A stretch of DNA of 64,000 bases from Mesorhizobium comanense (GTDB lineage Bacteria; Pseudomonadota; Alphaproteobacteria; Rhizobiales; Rhizobiaceae): NCBI RefSeq assembly GCF_005503535.1, contig NZ_SCNN01000018.1, forward strand, positions 1 through 64,000, read 5' to 3'. A program made the translations under genes and the position numbers. The number at the start of each line of letters is the position of its first letter. Position 1 is the first letter of the stretch. Positions 9,097 through 17,200 of the stretch are shown here, one piece after another. Below the pieces are notes generated by a model that was given only the letters and a program-made list of their open reading frames with translations, was not told the origin of the DNA and ran no database searches.

Positions 9097-9750
9097 CTAT
9101 TCGTCCGGCCCTGGCTCCGGCCACGGCTCCCTGGCCGCTTCCGCATACCAGTGCCGCATCGCCGGCGTCGCCAGCACCGCGTCGACGTAGGCCCTGGTGT
9201 CAGTGGCGAGGTCGCCGCCGTAGGTGTCAAAGCGGGTGGCGACCGGCGCGTACATGGCGTCGGCCGCGGTGAAATGGCCGAACAGGAACGGGCCGCCTTT
9301 GCCGTATCTTTGGCGACATTCGCGCCACAGCGCCTCGATGCGCGCCCGCTGCGCCTCACCTTCGGCGTCGAGCGGCTTGTGAGCCTTCGGCCGCCGTAAA
9401 TTCATCGGCCAGCCATAGCGAACCTCGCGAAAGCCGGAATGCATCTCGGTCGCGGCCGCGCGCGCCAGCGAACGGGCGCCGATGTCGGCAGGCCACAGCT
9501 GCTTCTCGGGAAAGAGATCGGCGAGATATTCAAGGATCGCAAGCGTTTCCCAGACGATTCTGCCATTGTGATTCAGGACTGGGACCTGGCCGGTTGGCGA
9601 CACCTTCGCCAGATTGGCGGCGGTTTCGGGCGTGCGGAGCCGCACAAACCCTTCCTCGAATGGAATTTCCAGATGCCTCATTGCCACCCATGGCCTGAGC
9701 GACCATGAGGAGAAGCACTTGTTGCCGATGTAGAGTGTGAATTCCGCCAT
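9097..9750 (-). CDS. Glutathione S-transferase family protein
   Basis: A 217-residue cytosolic glutathione transferase-type protein. The N-terminal thioredoxin fold begins LYIGNKCFSSWSLRPWVAMR, contains the cis-Pro loop GQVPVL and the glutathione-binding WETLAILEYL. The all-helical C-terminal domain includes FLFGHFTAADAMYAPV. The SSWSLRPW stretch is the family version that carries a Ser as likely activating residue. ATG at 9750 is preceded by GGGGAGGAC. No neighbour indicates a substrate. Confidence 0.93.
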   Translation of the reverse strand: MAEFTLYIGNKCFSSWSLRPWVAMRHLEIPFEEGFVRLRTPETAANLAKVSPTGQVPVLNHNGRIVWETLAILEYLADLFPEKQLWPADIGARSLARAAATEMHSGFREVRYGWPMNLRRPKAHKPLDAEGEAQRARIEALWRECRQRYGKGGPFLFGHFTAADAMYAPVATRFDTYGGDLATDTRAYVDAVLATPAMRHWYAEAAREPWPEPGPDE

Positions 9751-9885
9751 TGTCCTCCCCATGCGCATGCTCGAACCGGAGCTTCCATCCGGTGCATCCC
9801 GCCAACCTAGCGTGCCAGCCTTGCTGCCGGAAGTCGCCGCGTCGCTCATCGGCGCCGGCGACAAGCCTGGAACTTAAGAAGCTTG

Positions 9886-9910
9886 GAACCTAACCGGTGC
9901 CGGCTCGTTA
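9886..9910 (+). promoter_or_regulatory. Probable EcfG (general stress) promoter for csbD
   Basis: GGAAC at 9886-9890 and CGTT at 9907-9910, separated by 16 bases, match the alphaproteobacterial EcfG consensus GGAAC-N16/17-CGTT. It lies about 50 bases before the csbD start. CsbD-family genes are known stress-sigma-factor targets, so motif and gene agree. Confidence 0.75.
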
Positions 9911-9961
9911 GCTTGCCGCGAATGAATTCCTCCGAATTCAAAACTCCCAGGAGATGCGGAC

Positions 9962-10141
9962 ATGGTGAACAAGGATCAGATCGCCGGCGTGGCCAAACAG
10001 GTCAAGGGTTCGGTCAAGGAAGCGGCCGGCAAGGCTACCGGTAACCGCCAGACACAGGCGGAGGGCATGGCCGACAAGGCAGCCGGCAAGGTGCAGAAGG
10101 CCTATGGCGACGTAAAGGACAAGGTCAAGAAAGCACTCTGA
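9962..10141 (+). CDS. CsbD family stress protein
   Basis: A 59-residue highly charged protein, MVNKDQIAGVAKQVKGSVKE with the repeated pattern EAAGKATG / KAAGKVQKAYGDVKDK that defines the CsbD family. It is induced by general stress in many bacteria; the molecular function is unknown. AGGAG stands seven bases before the ATG. A consensus EcfG promoter lies upstream and a strong hairpin terminator follows directly, so it is a single-gene transcript. Confidence 0.93.
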   Translation: MVNKDQIAGVAKQVKGSVKEAAGKATGNRQTQAEGMADKAAGKVQKAYGDVKDKVKKAL

Positions 10142-10165
10142 TCAGCAAAGTCCTCCGGTCATAAC

Positions 10166-10193
10166 GAAAGGCGGCTGTCAATGGCCGCCTTTC
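10166..10193. terminator. Bidirectional terminator between csbD and phosphoesterase gene
   Basis: A perfect 10-base-pair stem, GAAAGGCGGC with GCCGCCTTTC, loop TGTCAATG. It sits between convergent genes and touches the stop codon of the phosphoesterase gene at 10194. T-rich ends occur on both strands. Confidence 0.85.
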
Positions 10194-11327
10194 TCATATG
10201 GACCATGCCTTGCTGAAGGCGCTGGTGAAGGCGATGCCGCCGTGGTCGTCCGTTGCCTCCCCCAACACGACGTCCATAGCGTTGCCGGTCACCCTGGCCA
10301 GTGCAAAGCCACCCATGTAAGCAGCCTTCGGCTTGAACAGGTCGAGCCCGTCACGGCGGTAGACCAACGGCGTCTCGTGCTGGTGGCCGTGAAAGACGGC
10401 AACAACATTGTAGCCCTTGAGAGCCGCCAGCAACGCCTGCCTGTCGGAGTCGGCCCACCAGTGCGGCGCGCCGGAGCCGTCATCGTCGAAAGTCCGTCGG
10501 ACAGGATCCCATCGCTCGGTCGAAAATGTATCCCAGCCATAGTGCTGGAACAGGATGACAGGGCGGCCATCCGCCGCATAGGTCGCCAGATCCTGCTTGA
10601 GCCATGGCAGGCTCGAGTCGGCGCCATGCCCGGTGTCACCGGCGAAACGATGCGTCTGCACCAGATGAAGACCGCCCCAATCCCATGAATAGCAATCGGT
10701 CTCGACATCGTAGCTGGTGGCCGGCACGGGTGGTTTGAAAAACACGCCGACGCGATGGTTGACCTCGACATAGTCGCGCATTTCGCGCCGGTACCAGTCG
10801 ACATGGGGCGGCGGGCCGTTCTGGTCGAGATCGTGGTTGCCGAGCCCGACATAGACCGGCATGTGAACACGGTCCGGTCCGACGCCCTGGCTGTAGCGCT
10901 GGCTGAACTGGAGAAGCTGCGTGCCCTCGCTCGGCTGGGTGATCTGACCACCGCCATCGTCGGTCATGTCGCCGCCAACGACGAGGCCGAGCGGCATGCC
11001 GATCCGGTTGCCGGCCGAACGCAGGCCCGTGGCGACACCGTTGATTTGCGCCGGCCAGTCCTTGTCCGCGACGGCATTCAACGCCGCGACATTGCGCAAC
11101 AGCGCCGCGTCGGTCTTGCCTTCCTGCTGGCAGTTCGGACTCAAGCCGCTAGCCATGCGGCAGGCATGGACATCGGCAATGAACAGGAAGGTGGCGTCGA
11201 CCGGCTGGATGCGCTGCCCGGTCTGAGCGAGCGCCGGACGCGCAGCCATACCAGCGGCGGCAAGGCCGGCGGCCTGAATCAGGAAGCTGCGTCTGGAAAA
11301 CAATGGCCGGGAACGATGATTCATCAT
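10194..11327 (-). CDS. Tat-exported metallophosphoesterase
   Basis: A calcineurin-like phosphoesterase of about 377 residues. The N-terminus has a twin-arginine signal, SRRSFLIQAAGLAAAGMAA, with an Ala-X-Ala cleavage site (ALA), so the enzyme should be folded and exported to the periplasm. Metal-binding motifs follow in family order: FIADVHA, VVGGDMTDDG, GLGNHDLDQNG, and GHQHETP near the end. A Cys pair is present in the N-terminal part. Two adjacent ATG codons (11327, 11324) could start it; no strong Shine-Dalgarno is visible. The substrate is unknown; phosphodiester or phosphomonoester bonds are typical. Confidence 0.88.
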   Translation of the reverse strand: MMNHRSRPLFSRRSFLIQAAGLAAAGMAARPALAQTGQRIQPVDATFLFIADVHACRMASGLSPNCQQEGKTDAALLRNVAALNAVADKDWPAQINGVATGLRSAGNRIGMPLGLVVGGDMTDDGGGQITQPSEGTQLLQFSQRYSQGVGPDRVHMPVYVGLGNHDLDQNGPPPHVDWYRREMRDYVEVNHRVGVFFKPPVPATSYDVETDCYSWDWGGLHLVQTHRFAGDTGHGADSSLPWLKQDLATYAADGRPVILFQHYGWDTFSTERWDPVRRTFDDDGSGAPHWWADSDRQALLAALKGYNVVAVFHGHQHETPLVYRRDGLDLFKPKAAYMGGFALARVTGNAMDVVLGEATDDHGGIAFTSAFSKAWSI

Positions 11328-11421
11328 CCGCGCAGTTTCAGCATACGCGGCGCCTCTCCGTCCAGTTTCAATCACCGTGACGACGGCCTCGTCATCGATG
11401 GCGGGCCGAGCGGCCGAAGGG

Positions 11422-12054
11422 TCAAGCGGCCGGCTGACCGGAGACTGGCAGGGCCGCAAGGCATTGACGCAGCACCGTGGCTTCCTGAGCGGTCTTGGCC
11501 ATCGACATCGCACCGGAATAGGTGGCGATCACGAGTGCCGCAAAGCGTTCGGGATCGATGCCTTTCTCCCCGCCATTCTGCTGGTCGGCCCTGACCTTCT
11601 CGGCAATCGCCTCGCGCCATGCGCGGAATATGCGGGCAAGAGCGGCGCGGAAATCGGGATCGGCAAGCGACAATTCATGCGCAAGGTTGTTGAGCGGGCA
11701 GCCGCGCACGAAACCCTGCTTTTCCAGTTCGTCCGCCGCGGCCTCGAACACCAGCCGCACTCCGTCGCGCGCCGAGGCCGCGGCCAAGACAGGTCCGATC
11801 CATGTCTTGGCGACCGCCTCCGCCACACGCTCGTCGATCACCGCCAGGCCAAGCGCCTTCTTGGTCGGGAAGTGGTGGTGCAGCGCACCGCCGCTGACAC
11901 CGGCGGCCGCCATCAGATCGCCCAGGCTGGAGCCATGATAGCCCTTCTCCTGAAATGACGCCTCGGCGACATCAAGTACCTTTTTGCGCATGCCCTCGGG
12001 ATCGTTGGTGCGTTTTTGTGCCCCAGGAATGGTTCGAACGATCTCTGCTGTCAT
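11422..12054 (-). CDS. TetR family transcriptional regulator
   Basis: A 210-residue repressor-type regulator. The N-terminal helix-turn-helix reads LDVAEASFQEKGYHGSSLGD then LMAAAGVSGGALHHHFPTK, a classical TetR DNA-binding domain; the C-terminal domain matches the group with FVRGCPLNNLAHE. It is transcribed away from the NIPSNAP gene, with a perfect 14-base palindrome in the 83-base gap. The pair most likely forms a local regulator/target unit. ATG 12054 was chosen because a longer start would run into the palindrome region. Confidence 0.92.
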   Translation of the reverse strand: MTAEIVRTIPGAQKRTNDPEGMRKKVLDVAEASFQEKGYHGSSLGDLMAAAGVSGGALHHHFPTKKALGLAVIDERVAEAVAKTWIGPVLAAASARDGVRLVFEAAADELEKQGFVRGCPLNNLAHELSLADPDFRAALARIFRAWREAIAEKVRADQQNGGEKGIDPERFAALVIATYSGAMSMAKTAQEATVLRQCLAALPVSGQPAA

Positions 12055-12071
12055 GAAGCGACAATAGCAGG

Positions 12072-12107
12072 TTGACAAAACAGGACAACCGGTCTGTTTA
12101 TAAACAG
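12072..12107 (+). promoter_or_regulatory. Promoter and TetR-type operator between regulator and NIPSNAP gene
   Basis: TTGACA at 12072-12077 is a consensus -35 box on the plus strand. The perfect palindrome CTGTTTATAAACAG at 12094-12107 covers the expected -10 position. Partial copies of the half-site (AAACAGG, CCTGTTTT) flank it. This geometry suits a repressor that blocks both divergent promoters. Confidence 0.65.
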
Positions 12108-12137
12108 GTTGATTGCCCTGTTTTTGGAGACTGCCCG

Positions 12138-12917
12138 ATGAACCTTCCCCCTAATGCCGTGCTGAAGCCCGTAACCCTCGCCTCTCCCGTCATCGAACTG
12201 CGCCAGTACACATTGAAGCCAGGCGAGCGCGAGACACTGATCGCGCTCTTCGACGCGGAATTCATCGAGAGCCAGGAGGACGCCGGAATGACCATCATCG
12301 GCCAGTTCCGGGATCTTGACCGCCCCGACATGTTCGTGTGGCTGCGCGGCTTCGACGGCATGGACGCCCGCAGGGATGCGCTTTCGGCATTCTACGGCGG
12401 CCCGGTCTGGGCGATGCATCGCAATGCGGCCAACGCGACAATGATCGATTCCGACGACGTGCTGTTGTTGAAGCCGGCATGGCCAGGAGCCGCTTTCAAT
12501 CTGTCGGGCGCACATCGGGCGCCTCTGAAAACCACCGGAGAATCCATTCAAAACAAACAGCTGGCTGAAATCATTGTCATCCAGATTCATCATTTGAAGC
12601 GCGGCGCCGAGGTTGGTTTCGCAAACCGGTTCAATATCGAGGCGGCGCCGTTGATGGCAGGGTGCGGCGCCCGCCAGCTGGCCGCCCTTGTTACGGAACA
12701 TGCTGAAAACAGCTTTCCTCGATTGCCTGTGCGCCCGGGCGAGAATGTCTTCATCAGCGTCACAGCATTCGACAATGCCGGCGCTCATGCGAGCTACAAG
12801 GCGACGCTTGCGCAGTCGGCCGAGTGGCAGGCTCTCCAGCACCGTGCGCAAGCCGACTTGGCCAGGCCGGACGAGACGCTGCGCCTCACGCCGACCGCAC
12901 GCTCGTTGTTGAGATGA
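12138..12917 (+). CDS. NIPSNAP family protein
   Basis: A 259-residue protein with NIPSNAP-type dimeric ferredoxin-like folds. The first repeat reads VIELRQYTLKPGERETLI and contains FVWLRGFDGM. The C-terminal half is a second, weaker repeat. Family members are small barrel-like dimers with mostly unknown substrates. The ATG at 12138 lies after the TetR palindrome; a weak GGAG occurs about nine bases upstream. Expression is probably controlled by the divergent TetR gene. Confidence 0.85.
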   Translation: MNLPPNAVLKPVTLASPVIELRQYTLKPGERETLIALFDAEFIESQEDAGMTIIGQFRDLDRPDMFVWLRGFDGMDARRDALSAFYGGPVWAMHRNAANATMIDSDDVLLLKPAWPGAAFNLSGAHRAPLKTTGESIQNKQLAEIIVIQIHHLKRGAEVGFANRFNIEAAPLMAGCGARQLAALVTEHAENSFPRLPVRPGENVFISVTAFDNAGAHASYKATLAQSAEWQALQHRAQADLARPDETLRLTPTARSLLR

Positions 12918-12970
12918 CTAAATCAGGATGACGTTTCGTTGAATCGCCACCCTGATCTAGCTCCTTGTTG

Positions 12971-13019
12971 GAGCATGATCTTTTCCGAAAACCGGTTCCC
13001 ACTTTTCGGGATCATGCTC
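12971..13019. repeat. Rhizobial intergenic palindromic repeat
   Basis: GAGCATGAT at 12971-12979 pairs with ATCATGCTC at 13011-13019; inside, CCGAAAA pairs with TTTTCGG around ACCGGTTCCC. I recognise this as a palindrome that is widespread between genes in Mesorhizobium and related Hyphomicrobiales. Its right edge supplies part of the stop codon of the hydrolase gene. No second copy was seen in the window. Confidence 0.8.
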
Positions 13020-13858
13020 TATTCCGCGAGATCAGAGAGGCCGAACGCTCCGGCGATAGCCCTGGCGACGGAAGCCGGCGCTTCCCAGTGAGGATTGTGG
13101 CCGCATCCTTCCGCCTGGATCAAGCGCGCGTGAGGCAGAGCGGATGACAGCGCCTGCTGATGCGGTTCGTCGAACAGCGGGTCACATGCGCCGGCGATGA
13201 TCAGCGTGCGGACCCGCACGGCCTGAGCCAGGCCGGTCAGGTCGGTCCGGCATACTTCCTCCAGGATGGCGCGCCAGCGCTGAGCCGGCATCGCCGATGC
13301 GTCTGCCGCCAATCCCGCAAGAAAGGCTCCTGGCACGACCGGCTGGCAGGCGTGCCACCAGGCGAAAAGCGGGTCGGCCGGCGATATCGGGTCGTGCAAG
13401 GTCTCGACGGCGACCAGCAACGGATGGCCGGGCGTGAAGCCAGGCTTCAATGTGCTGGCCAGCACGACAAGGCCGCCGACAAGATCCGGCTGACGCGCGG
13501 CCAGTGAAATCGCCACCATGCCGCCCAGCGAATGGCCGACGAGGATCGGCCGATGCAGCCGCAACCGTCGGATCAGGCCAGCGATATCGGCGGCTAAATC
13601 GGCGACGCCATGAGCAGCCCCTTCCTGCGAGGCGCCATGGCCGCGCAAATCCGGCATGATCAGCCGGCGGCCGGCGAGATGCGGCGCGAGCAGCGAGAAG
13701 CTGCGGCTGGTGTCGGTAAACCCATGGACCAGCAGAAGCGCCGGTTCGGCCCCCTCGATCTCGACATAGGCCTGGCCCAGACCGTCGACATCGATGAATT
13801 GCTTGCGCCCGGCCCAGGCATCCTGCTCCGGAGAGGCTTCCAGGACCACTGGTCTCAC
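13019..13858 (-). CDS. Alpha/beta hydrolase
   Basis: A 279-residue alpha/beta hydrolase. The nucleophile elbow is GHSLGGM, preceded by the oxyanion strand LLLVHGFTDTS; the acid lies in GACDPLFDEPH and the catalytic His in GCGHNPHWEAP. GTG at 13858 is taken as start because it overlaps the choX stop as GTGA, a coupled arrangement; the longer open frame would lie inside choX. No signal peptide. The stop codon abuts the palindromic repeat. The substrate is unknown; coupling to a choline-type binding protein suggests a quaternary-amine ester or related compound, but that is inference. Confidence 0.88.
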   Translation of the reverse strand: MRPVVLEASPEQDAWAGRKQFIDVDGLGQAYVEIEGAEPALLLVHGFTDTSRSFSLLAPHLAGRRLIMPDLRGHGASQEGAAHGVADLAADIAGLIRRLRLHRPILVGHSLGGMVAISLAARQPDLVGGLVVLASTLKPGFTPGHPLLVAVETLHDPISPADPLFAWWHACQPVVPGAFLAGLAADASAMPAQRWRAILEEVCRTDLTGLAQAVRVRTLIIAGACDPLFDEPHQQALSSALPHARLIQAEGCGHNPHWEAPASVARAIAGAFGLSDLAE

Positions 13859-14793
13859 AGGCCGAGCTTTTCCTTGACGGCGGCGAGGCCAGGCTTGCCG
13901 TCGAATGTCGTGACGCCCGCAAGCCACGCGTCGAGGCGTCCCTTGTTCAGCGTGATCGACTTCAGCGCCCCCTCCTCCGGCTTCATGCCGTCATTGATGA
14001 GATAACCCATTCCGACATTTTCCATGTCGATGTCGAAGGCGAGATTCTTGAGGAGCTGCGCCACGTTCGGACATTCCTGCAGATAGCCCTTGCGCACCTG
14101 GGTCGTCACCGTCGCGGCACCGAAGTTTGGACCGAAGAATTTGTCGCCGCCGGTCAGGTACTTGAAATCATACATGGTGTTCATCGGATGCGGGGCCCAG
14201 CCCTGGAACACGATGAACTGCTTCTCCTTGATCTCATAGCCGACCTCGGAGAGCATGCCGGCCTCGCTCGATTCCACCACATGCCAGCCGTCGAGGCCAA
14301 AGGCGGGATCGGCTATGGCGTCCATCATCAGCTGGTTGGAGCCGGGTTCGATGCCGTACATCTTCTTGCCGAACTTGTCGGCGAATTTGTGCAGGTCGGC
14401 GACATCCTTGACGCCGGCCTCCCAGACATAGGTCGGCACCGCGAAGGTATATTTGGCGCCCACGAGATTGACGCGCACATTCTCCACCGAGCCGTCCTTC
14501 TTGTAGGGCTCGTAGTAGGTGACCATGGCCGGATCCCAATAGCCCAGGAACAGGTCGAGATCCCGGTTCTTCATGCCCTCGTAGATAACGTTGATGCCGA
14601 GCACCTCGCTCTGCGGCTGATAGCCGAGCGCTTGCAGCAGCACATTGGCGACCCCCGTTGTGAAAGCGAGATCGTTCCAGCCGGGCTCCGCCATGCGGAC
14701 AGCGCGACATTGCTCGGGTTCCGCCGCCTGCGCGACGTGCGGGGCCAGCATCAATGCGGCAAGACAGACACCACTTACGGCAATACGCGACAT
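13855..14793 (-). CDS. choX: Choline/betaine-type ABC substrate-binding protein (ChoX-like)
   Basis: Periplasmic binding protein of the ChoX/ProX type, 312 residues. A signal peptide ends with QAAEPEQC, then the mature part reads VRMAEPGWNDLAFTTGVANV, typical for quaternary-amine binders, with aromatic segments GYWDPAM and VFQGWAPHPMN that contribute to the ligand box. AGGAG stands eight bases before the ATG at 14793. The permease and ATPase genes (choW, choV) that normally follow are absent; instead an alpha/beta hydrolase is coupled by GTGA. A BetI-like regulator is divergent, with a 9-base inverted repeat in between. Confidence 0.87.
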   Translation of the reverse strand: MSRIAVSGVCLAALMLAPHVAQAAEPEQCRAVRMAEPGWNDLAFTTGVANVLLQALGYQPQSEVLGINVIYEGMKNRDLDLFLGYWDPAMVTYYEPYKKDGSVENVRVNLVGAKYTFAVPTYVWEAGVKDVADLHKFADKFGKKMYGIEPGSNQLMMDAIADPAFGLDGWHVVESSEAGMLSEVGYEIKEKQFIVFQGWAPHPMNTMYDFKYLTGGDKFFGPNFGAATVTTQVRKGYLQECPNVAQLLKNLAFDIDMENVGMGYLINDGMKPEEGALKSITLNKGRLDAWLAGVTTFDGKPGLAAVKEKLGL

Positions 14794-14812
14794 TTCCGTT
14801 CTCCTCATGAAT

Positions 14813-14848
14813 TTGACCAATAGGTCTGTTTATTGTCCCATTGGTCAA
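14813..14848. promoter_or_regulatory. Candidate BetI-type operator between choX and betI-like gene
   Basis: TTGACCAAT (14813-14821) and ATTGGTCAA (14840-14848) form a perfect 9-base inverted repeat with 18 bases between. It lies in the divergent promoter region. The spacer contains GGTCTGTTTAT, an 11-base match to the operator region at 12091-12101. Confidence 0.6.
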
Positions 14849-14870
14849 TTCTTGATCTGAGCGGACGAAG

Positions 14871-15509
14871 ATGTCAACGTGGATTCGTCACGCGTGGATT
14901 GAACCCATGAAGCTCAAGCGTCTCGGAGATATACGCCGCAAGGAATTGCGGCAGGCGGCCTTCGCAGTGCTGGAGCGTGAAGGCATTGCCGGCGCCACAC
15001 TGGAAAAGGTGGCGGCCCATGCAGGCGCTTCCAAAGGCATCGTGCTGCACTACTTCCGCAACAAGCAGGAACTGTTCGAGCATGCGATGCGGGAGGCCAA
15101 CGCGGTTCTGTGCAATGCCGTGGTCGCCAGGCTTCGCCAGGCCCGCACTCCGATCGAGCGCCTGGATGCGGTGATCGAAGGCAATTTCGAGGAACACCTG
15201 TTCCTGCCACCACTTTGCCATGCCTGGCTTTCGCTCTGCGCCGAGGTACCGCGCGACGAGAAGCTCGCGCGTATCCAGAAGGTCATCCATGGTCGCATGC
15301 GCTCGAACCTGCTGTCGGGCTTGCGCGGGCTCACCTCTGTCGCGGATGCCGACGATATCGCGCTCGGTGTCACTGCACTGATCGACGGGCTTTGGTTGCG
15401 GCTCGGCCTGCAGCCGGGCAGCGTTTCGCGAGAACAGGCGATCCGCCAGGTCAAGGGCTATGTCAGTGCGCGTCTGGCCGGTCAGGAACGGCCGGCCACC
15501 GGCGCCTGA
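14871..15509 (+). CDS. BetI-like TetR family regulator
   Basis: A 212-residue TetR-type regulator. The helix-turn-helix is ATLEKVAAHAGASKGIVLHY, and the C-terminal segment MRSNLLSGLRGLTSVADADD followed by IDGLWLRLGL resembles BetI, the choline-responsive repressor. It is divergent from choX and an inverted repeat lies between them, so it probably represses choX in the absence of choline. The start is uncertain: ATG 14871 has a weak GGACGAAG upstream, while ATG 14907 (MKLKRLG) matches the usual BetI length better but lacks a ribosome site. Confidence 0.83.
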   Translation: MSTWIRHAWIEPMKLKRLGDIRRKELRQAAFAVLEREGIAGATLEKVAAHAGASKGIVLHYFRNKQELFEHAMREANAVLCNAVVARLRQARTPIERLDAVIEGNFEEHLFLPPLCHAWLSLCAEVPRDEKLARIQKVIHGRMRSNLLSGLRGLTSVADADDIALGVTALIDGLWLRLGLQPGSVSREQAIRQVKGYVSARLAGQERPATGA

Positions 15510-15542
15510 GCCCATCCCCGGGCGACCGCAACAAAAGAAACC

Positions 15543-16511
15543 TCAGCCAGGCCAGGCTCTCGACCGCGGGCGGTTTTGAAGGCCGGACTTCAGATTGCCG
15601 CCGGCGGTCGCATGGTTCCGCAGAAGCCGCGCCCATGCCGCAACGGCCGCCGCGCGGGTCAACCGGGTCCGCGCGAAATGCTGCGCCTCCCTGGCTATTT
15701 CGGCTTCCAACTTCGGATTGGCGCGCAGCCACTCGATGCGCTCGGTCAGGTCGGACATGTCGCGGGCCACGGGCACATAGTGGCGGAACGGCTCGATATC
15801 GTCGAAGAACCATTCGCGCCAGGGCCTCTCCTGCAGCAGCACAACGCGCCTGCTATGAAGCAGCATCTTGAAGCGCCCGCTGTAGCCGGCGCCCTCGATG
15901 TCGATCATGTAGCGGTAGGTGGCAATCTGCTCCTCCATGGTCTTGAAGGCGCCCGAATACTGGTGGGTCGCGCTGTCATAGCCGGGCGCGGCGTCATAGG
16001 CCTCCAGCAGGTCAGGCCGGACCGCGGCTATCTGCACCAACGCCTTGCGCGGATCGTTCATACAGCGCCCGGTCCAGAAGGCACGGTCGTCGCTCGGCGG
16101 GCATTCCGACGCCGCCGCTATCGCAACCGTCTTTTGATCGTAGTTGTCGAACTTCGCTTCACACCAGCCGTTGAATGTGAAATCGGGAGCGGCAATCTCG
16201 GCATATCCGTCTTCGTTGGAAAAACCAAACCGCGTCCGGAAGCGGCGTTTGTTGGGAAAAGGTCTATCACCCAGATTGACATAGAAGGGCGGAATCTCGC
16301 GAACACCCAGCGATGCCAGCGCATCGGCAATGATTCCCAGGATCTGCATATGCCGCTGAAGCCAGGCCTTGCGGAAGGTCACCTTCAATTTTCCCGCTCT
16401 AAACCGGCAGTACATTTCCTCACGGTTGAGCCCAAAAAGAAAGCCCCGACGCCGTTCCACCATTTCAACAGGCAGCGGCATATCAGCGACGGTTGAATTC
16501 AAAAGAATCAT
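15543..16511 (-). CDS. GT90 (CAP10-like) glycosyltransferase
   Basis: A 322-residue protein of glycosyltransferase family 90 (CAP10/lipopolysaccharide-modifying type). The best block is YRYMIDIEGAGYSGRFKMLL, the family nucleotide-sugar region, followed by VVLLQERPWREWFFDDIEPF and HYVPVARDMSDL. The N-terminal part has NREEMYCRF. No signal peptide or membrane segment is evident. Such enzymes add a sugar, often xylose or glucose, to surface polysaccharide; the acceptor here is unknown. No Shine-Dalgarno precedes the ATG, and a start ten residues later (MPLPVEM) is possible. It stands alone, far from the other glycosyltransferases. Confidence 0.82.
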   Translation of the reverse strand: MILLNSTVADMPLPVEMVERRRGFLFGLNREEMYCRFRAGKLKVTFRKAWLQRHMQILGIIADALASLGVREIPPFYVNLGDRPFPNKRRFRTRFGFSNEDGYAEIAAPDFTFNGWCEAKFDNYDQKTVAIAAASECPPSDDRAFWTGRCMNDPRKALVQIAAVRPDLLEAYDAAPGYDSATHQYSGAFKTMEEQIATYRYMIDIEGAGYSGRFKMLLHSRRVVLLQERPWREWFFDDIEPFRHYVPVARDMSDLTERIEWLRANPKLEAEIAREAQHFARTRLTRAAAVAAWARLLRNHATAGGNLKSGLQNRPRSRAWPG

Positions 16512-16739
16512 TTCAAAAATACTTTCAAGATCCGATCTTCAATCCAGATTGTTTTCAGAATGGCCCTTCATGACCCGGCTGCCCCGGCCTTGCAAGACCC
16601 TCGCCAGAACAGCTGGCCGAAGTCCATGGCCGGGATAGCCAGACGGGCTTGCCCTGGCAGACTCCCAATGGTCGAGACCCGACACATCAACTGCTGAGGT
16701 ACAGATGACGTAGCTTCGCGGCAGGTGGGCGTTGAGCAC
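16512..16739. other. Degenerate gap with a possible hydrolase remnant
   Basis: No intact gene. On the minus strand around 16699-16740 a short frame reads VLNAHLPRSYVICT, which resembles the Thr/Cys-rich block near the active-site acid of some alpha/beta hydrolases, but nothing conserved continues from it. The resemblance is weak. Confidence 0.3.
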
Positions 16740-16933
16740 CGGTGGCTCGGATGGCATCGCCCCCGGACGGTGGGTACCACCATGCGGCGCAAGACGGTCG
16801 ACAACCTGCCCGCCGAAGCGCAAGCGGAACTGAAAGCCTATGTCGAACTCAGCTATCCGCTGGGCCGCATCAGCCGCCCAGACGGACCAGTGGCGGCATC
16901 TTTGCCATCGACGGCGGATACACGTCGGGATAA
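16740..16933 (+). pseudogene. Remnant of a short-chain dehydrogenase/reductase
   Basis: Pieces of the C-terminal third of an SDR enzyme lie in three frames. GIAPG (16753-16767) is the family Pro-Gly motif; after a frameshift TVGTTMRRKTVDNL continues to LSYPLGRISRPD (ending 16883); then about 15 codons are missing and TSGGIFAIDGGYTSG plus stop follow in another frame (16886-16933). Intact SDR proteins show these blocks in this order in one frame. The N-terminal cofactor-binding half is absent. Confidence 0.8.
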
Positions 16934-17200
16934 GCGCCGGGCCGCGCACGACAGGCCTCAGACGGAGCCCGGCGCATTGCCGTTCCAAACCGAAAGCGCC
17001 CACCAAGGGCTGCTTCCAGTAGAGAATTTCAAATCCCATCACCGGGAAATGCAATACTGCACCCTATTTATATATATCATTCAATAACAATTAACCATCG
17101 ATCTATTGAGGTCGCCGCGCCGATTACTCAAATACAGTATCTTCAGCTACCTTTTACAAGATTTACGGATACTTTCCGCGCCGCCAACTGAGGAGAAGAA

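Noticed and set aside
16725..17087. A 120-codon frame that might be taken as a gene
   Set aside because: It contains only the middle SDR fragment and then runs out of frame; it is part of the pseudogene.
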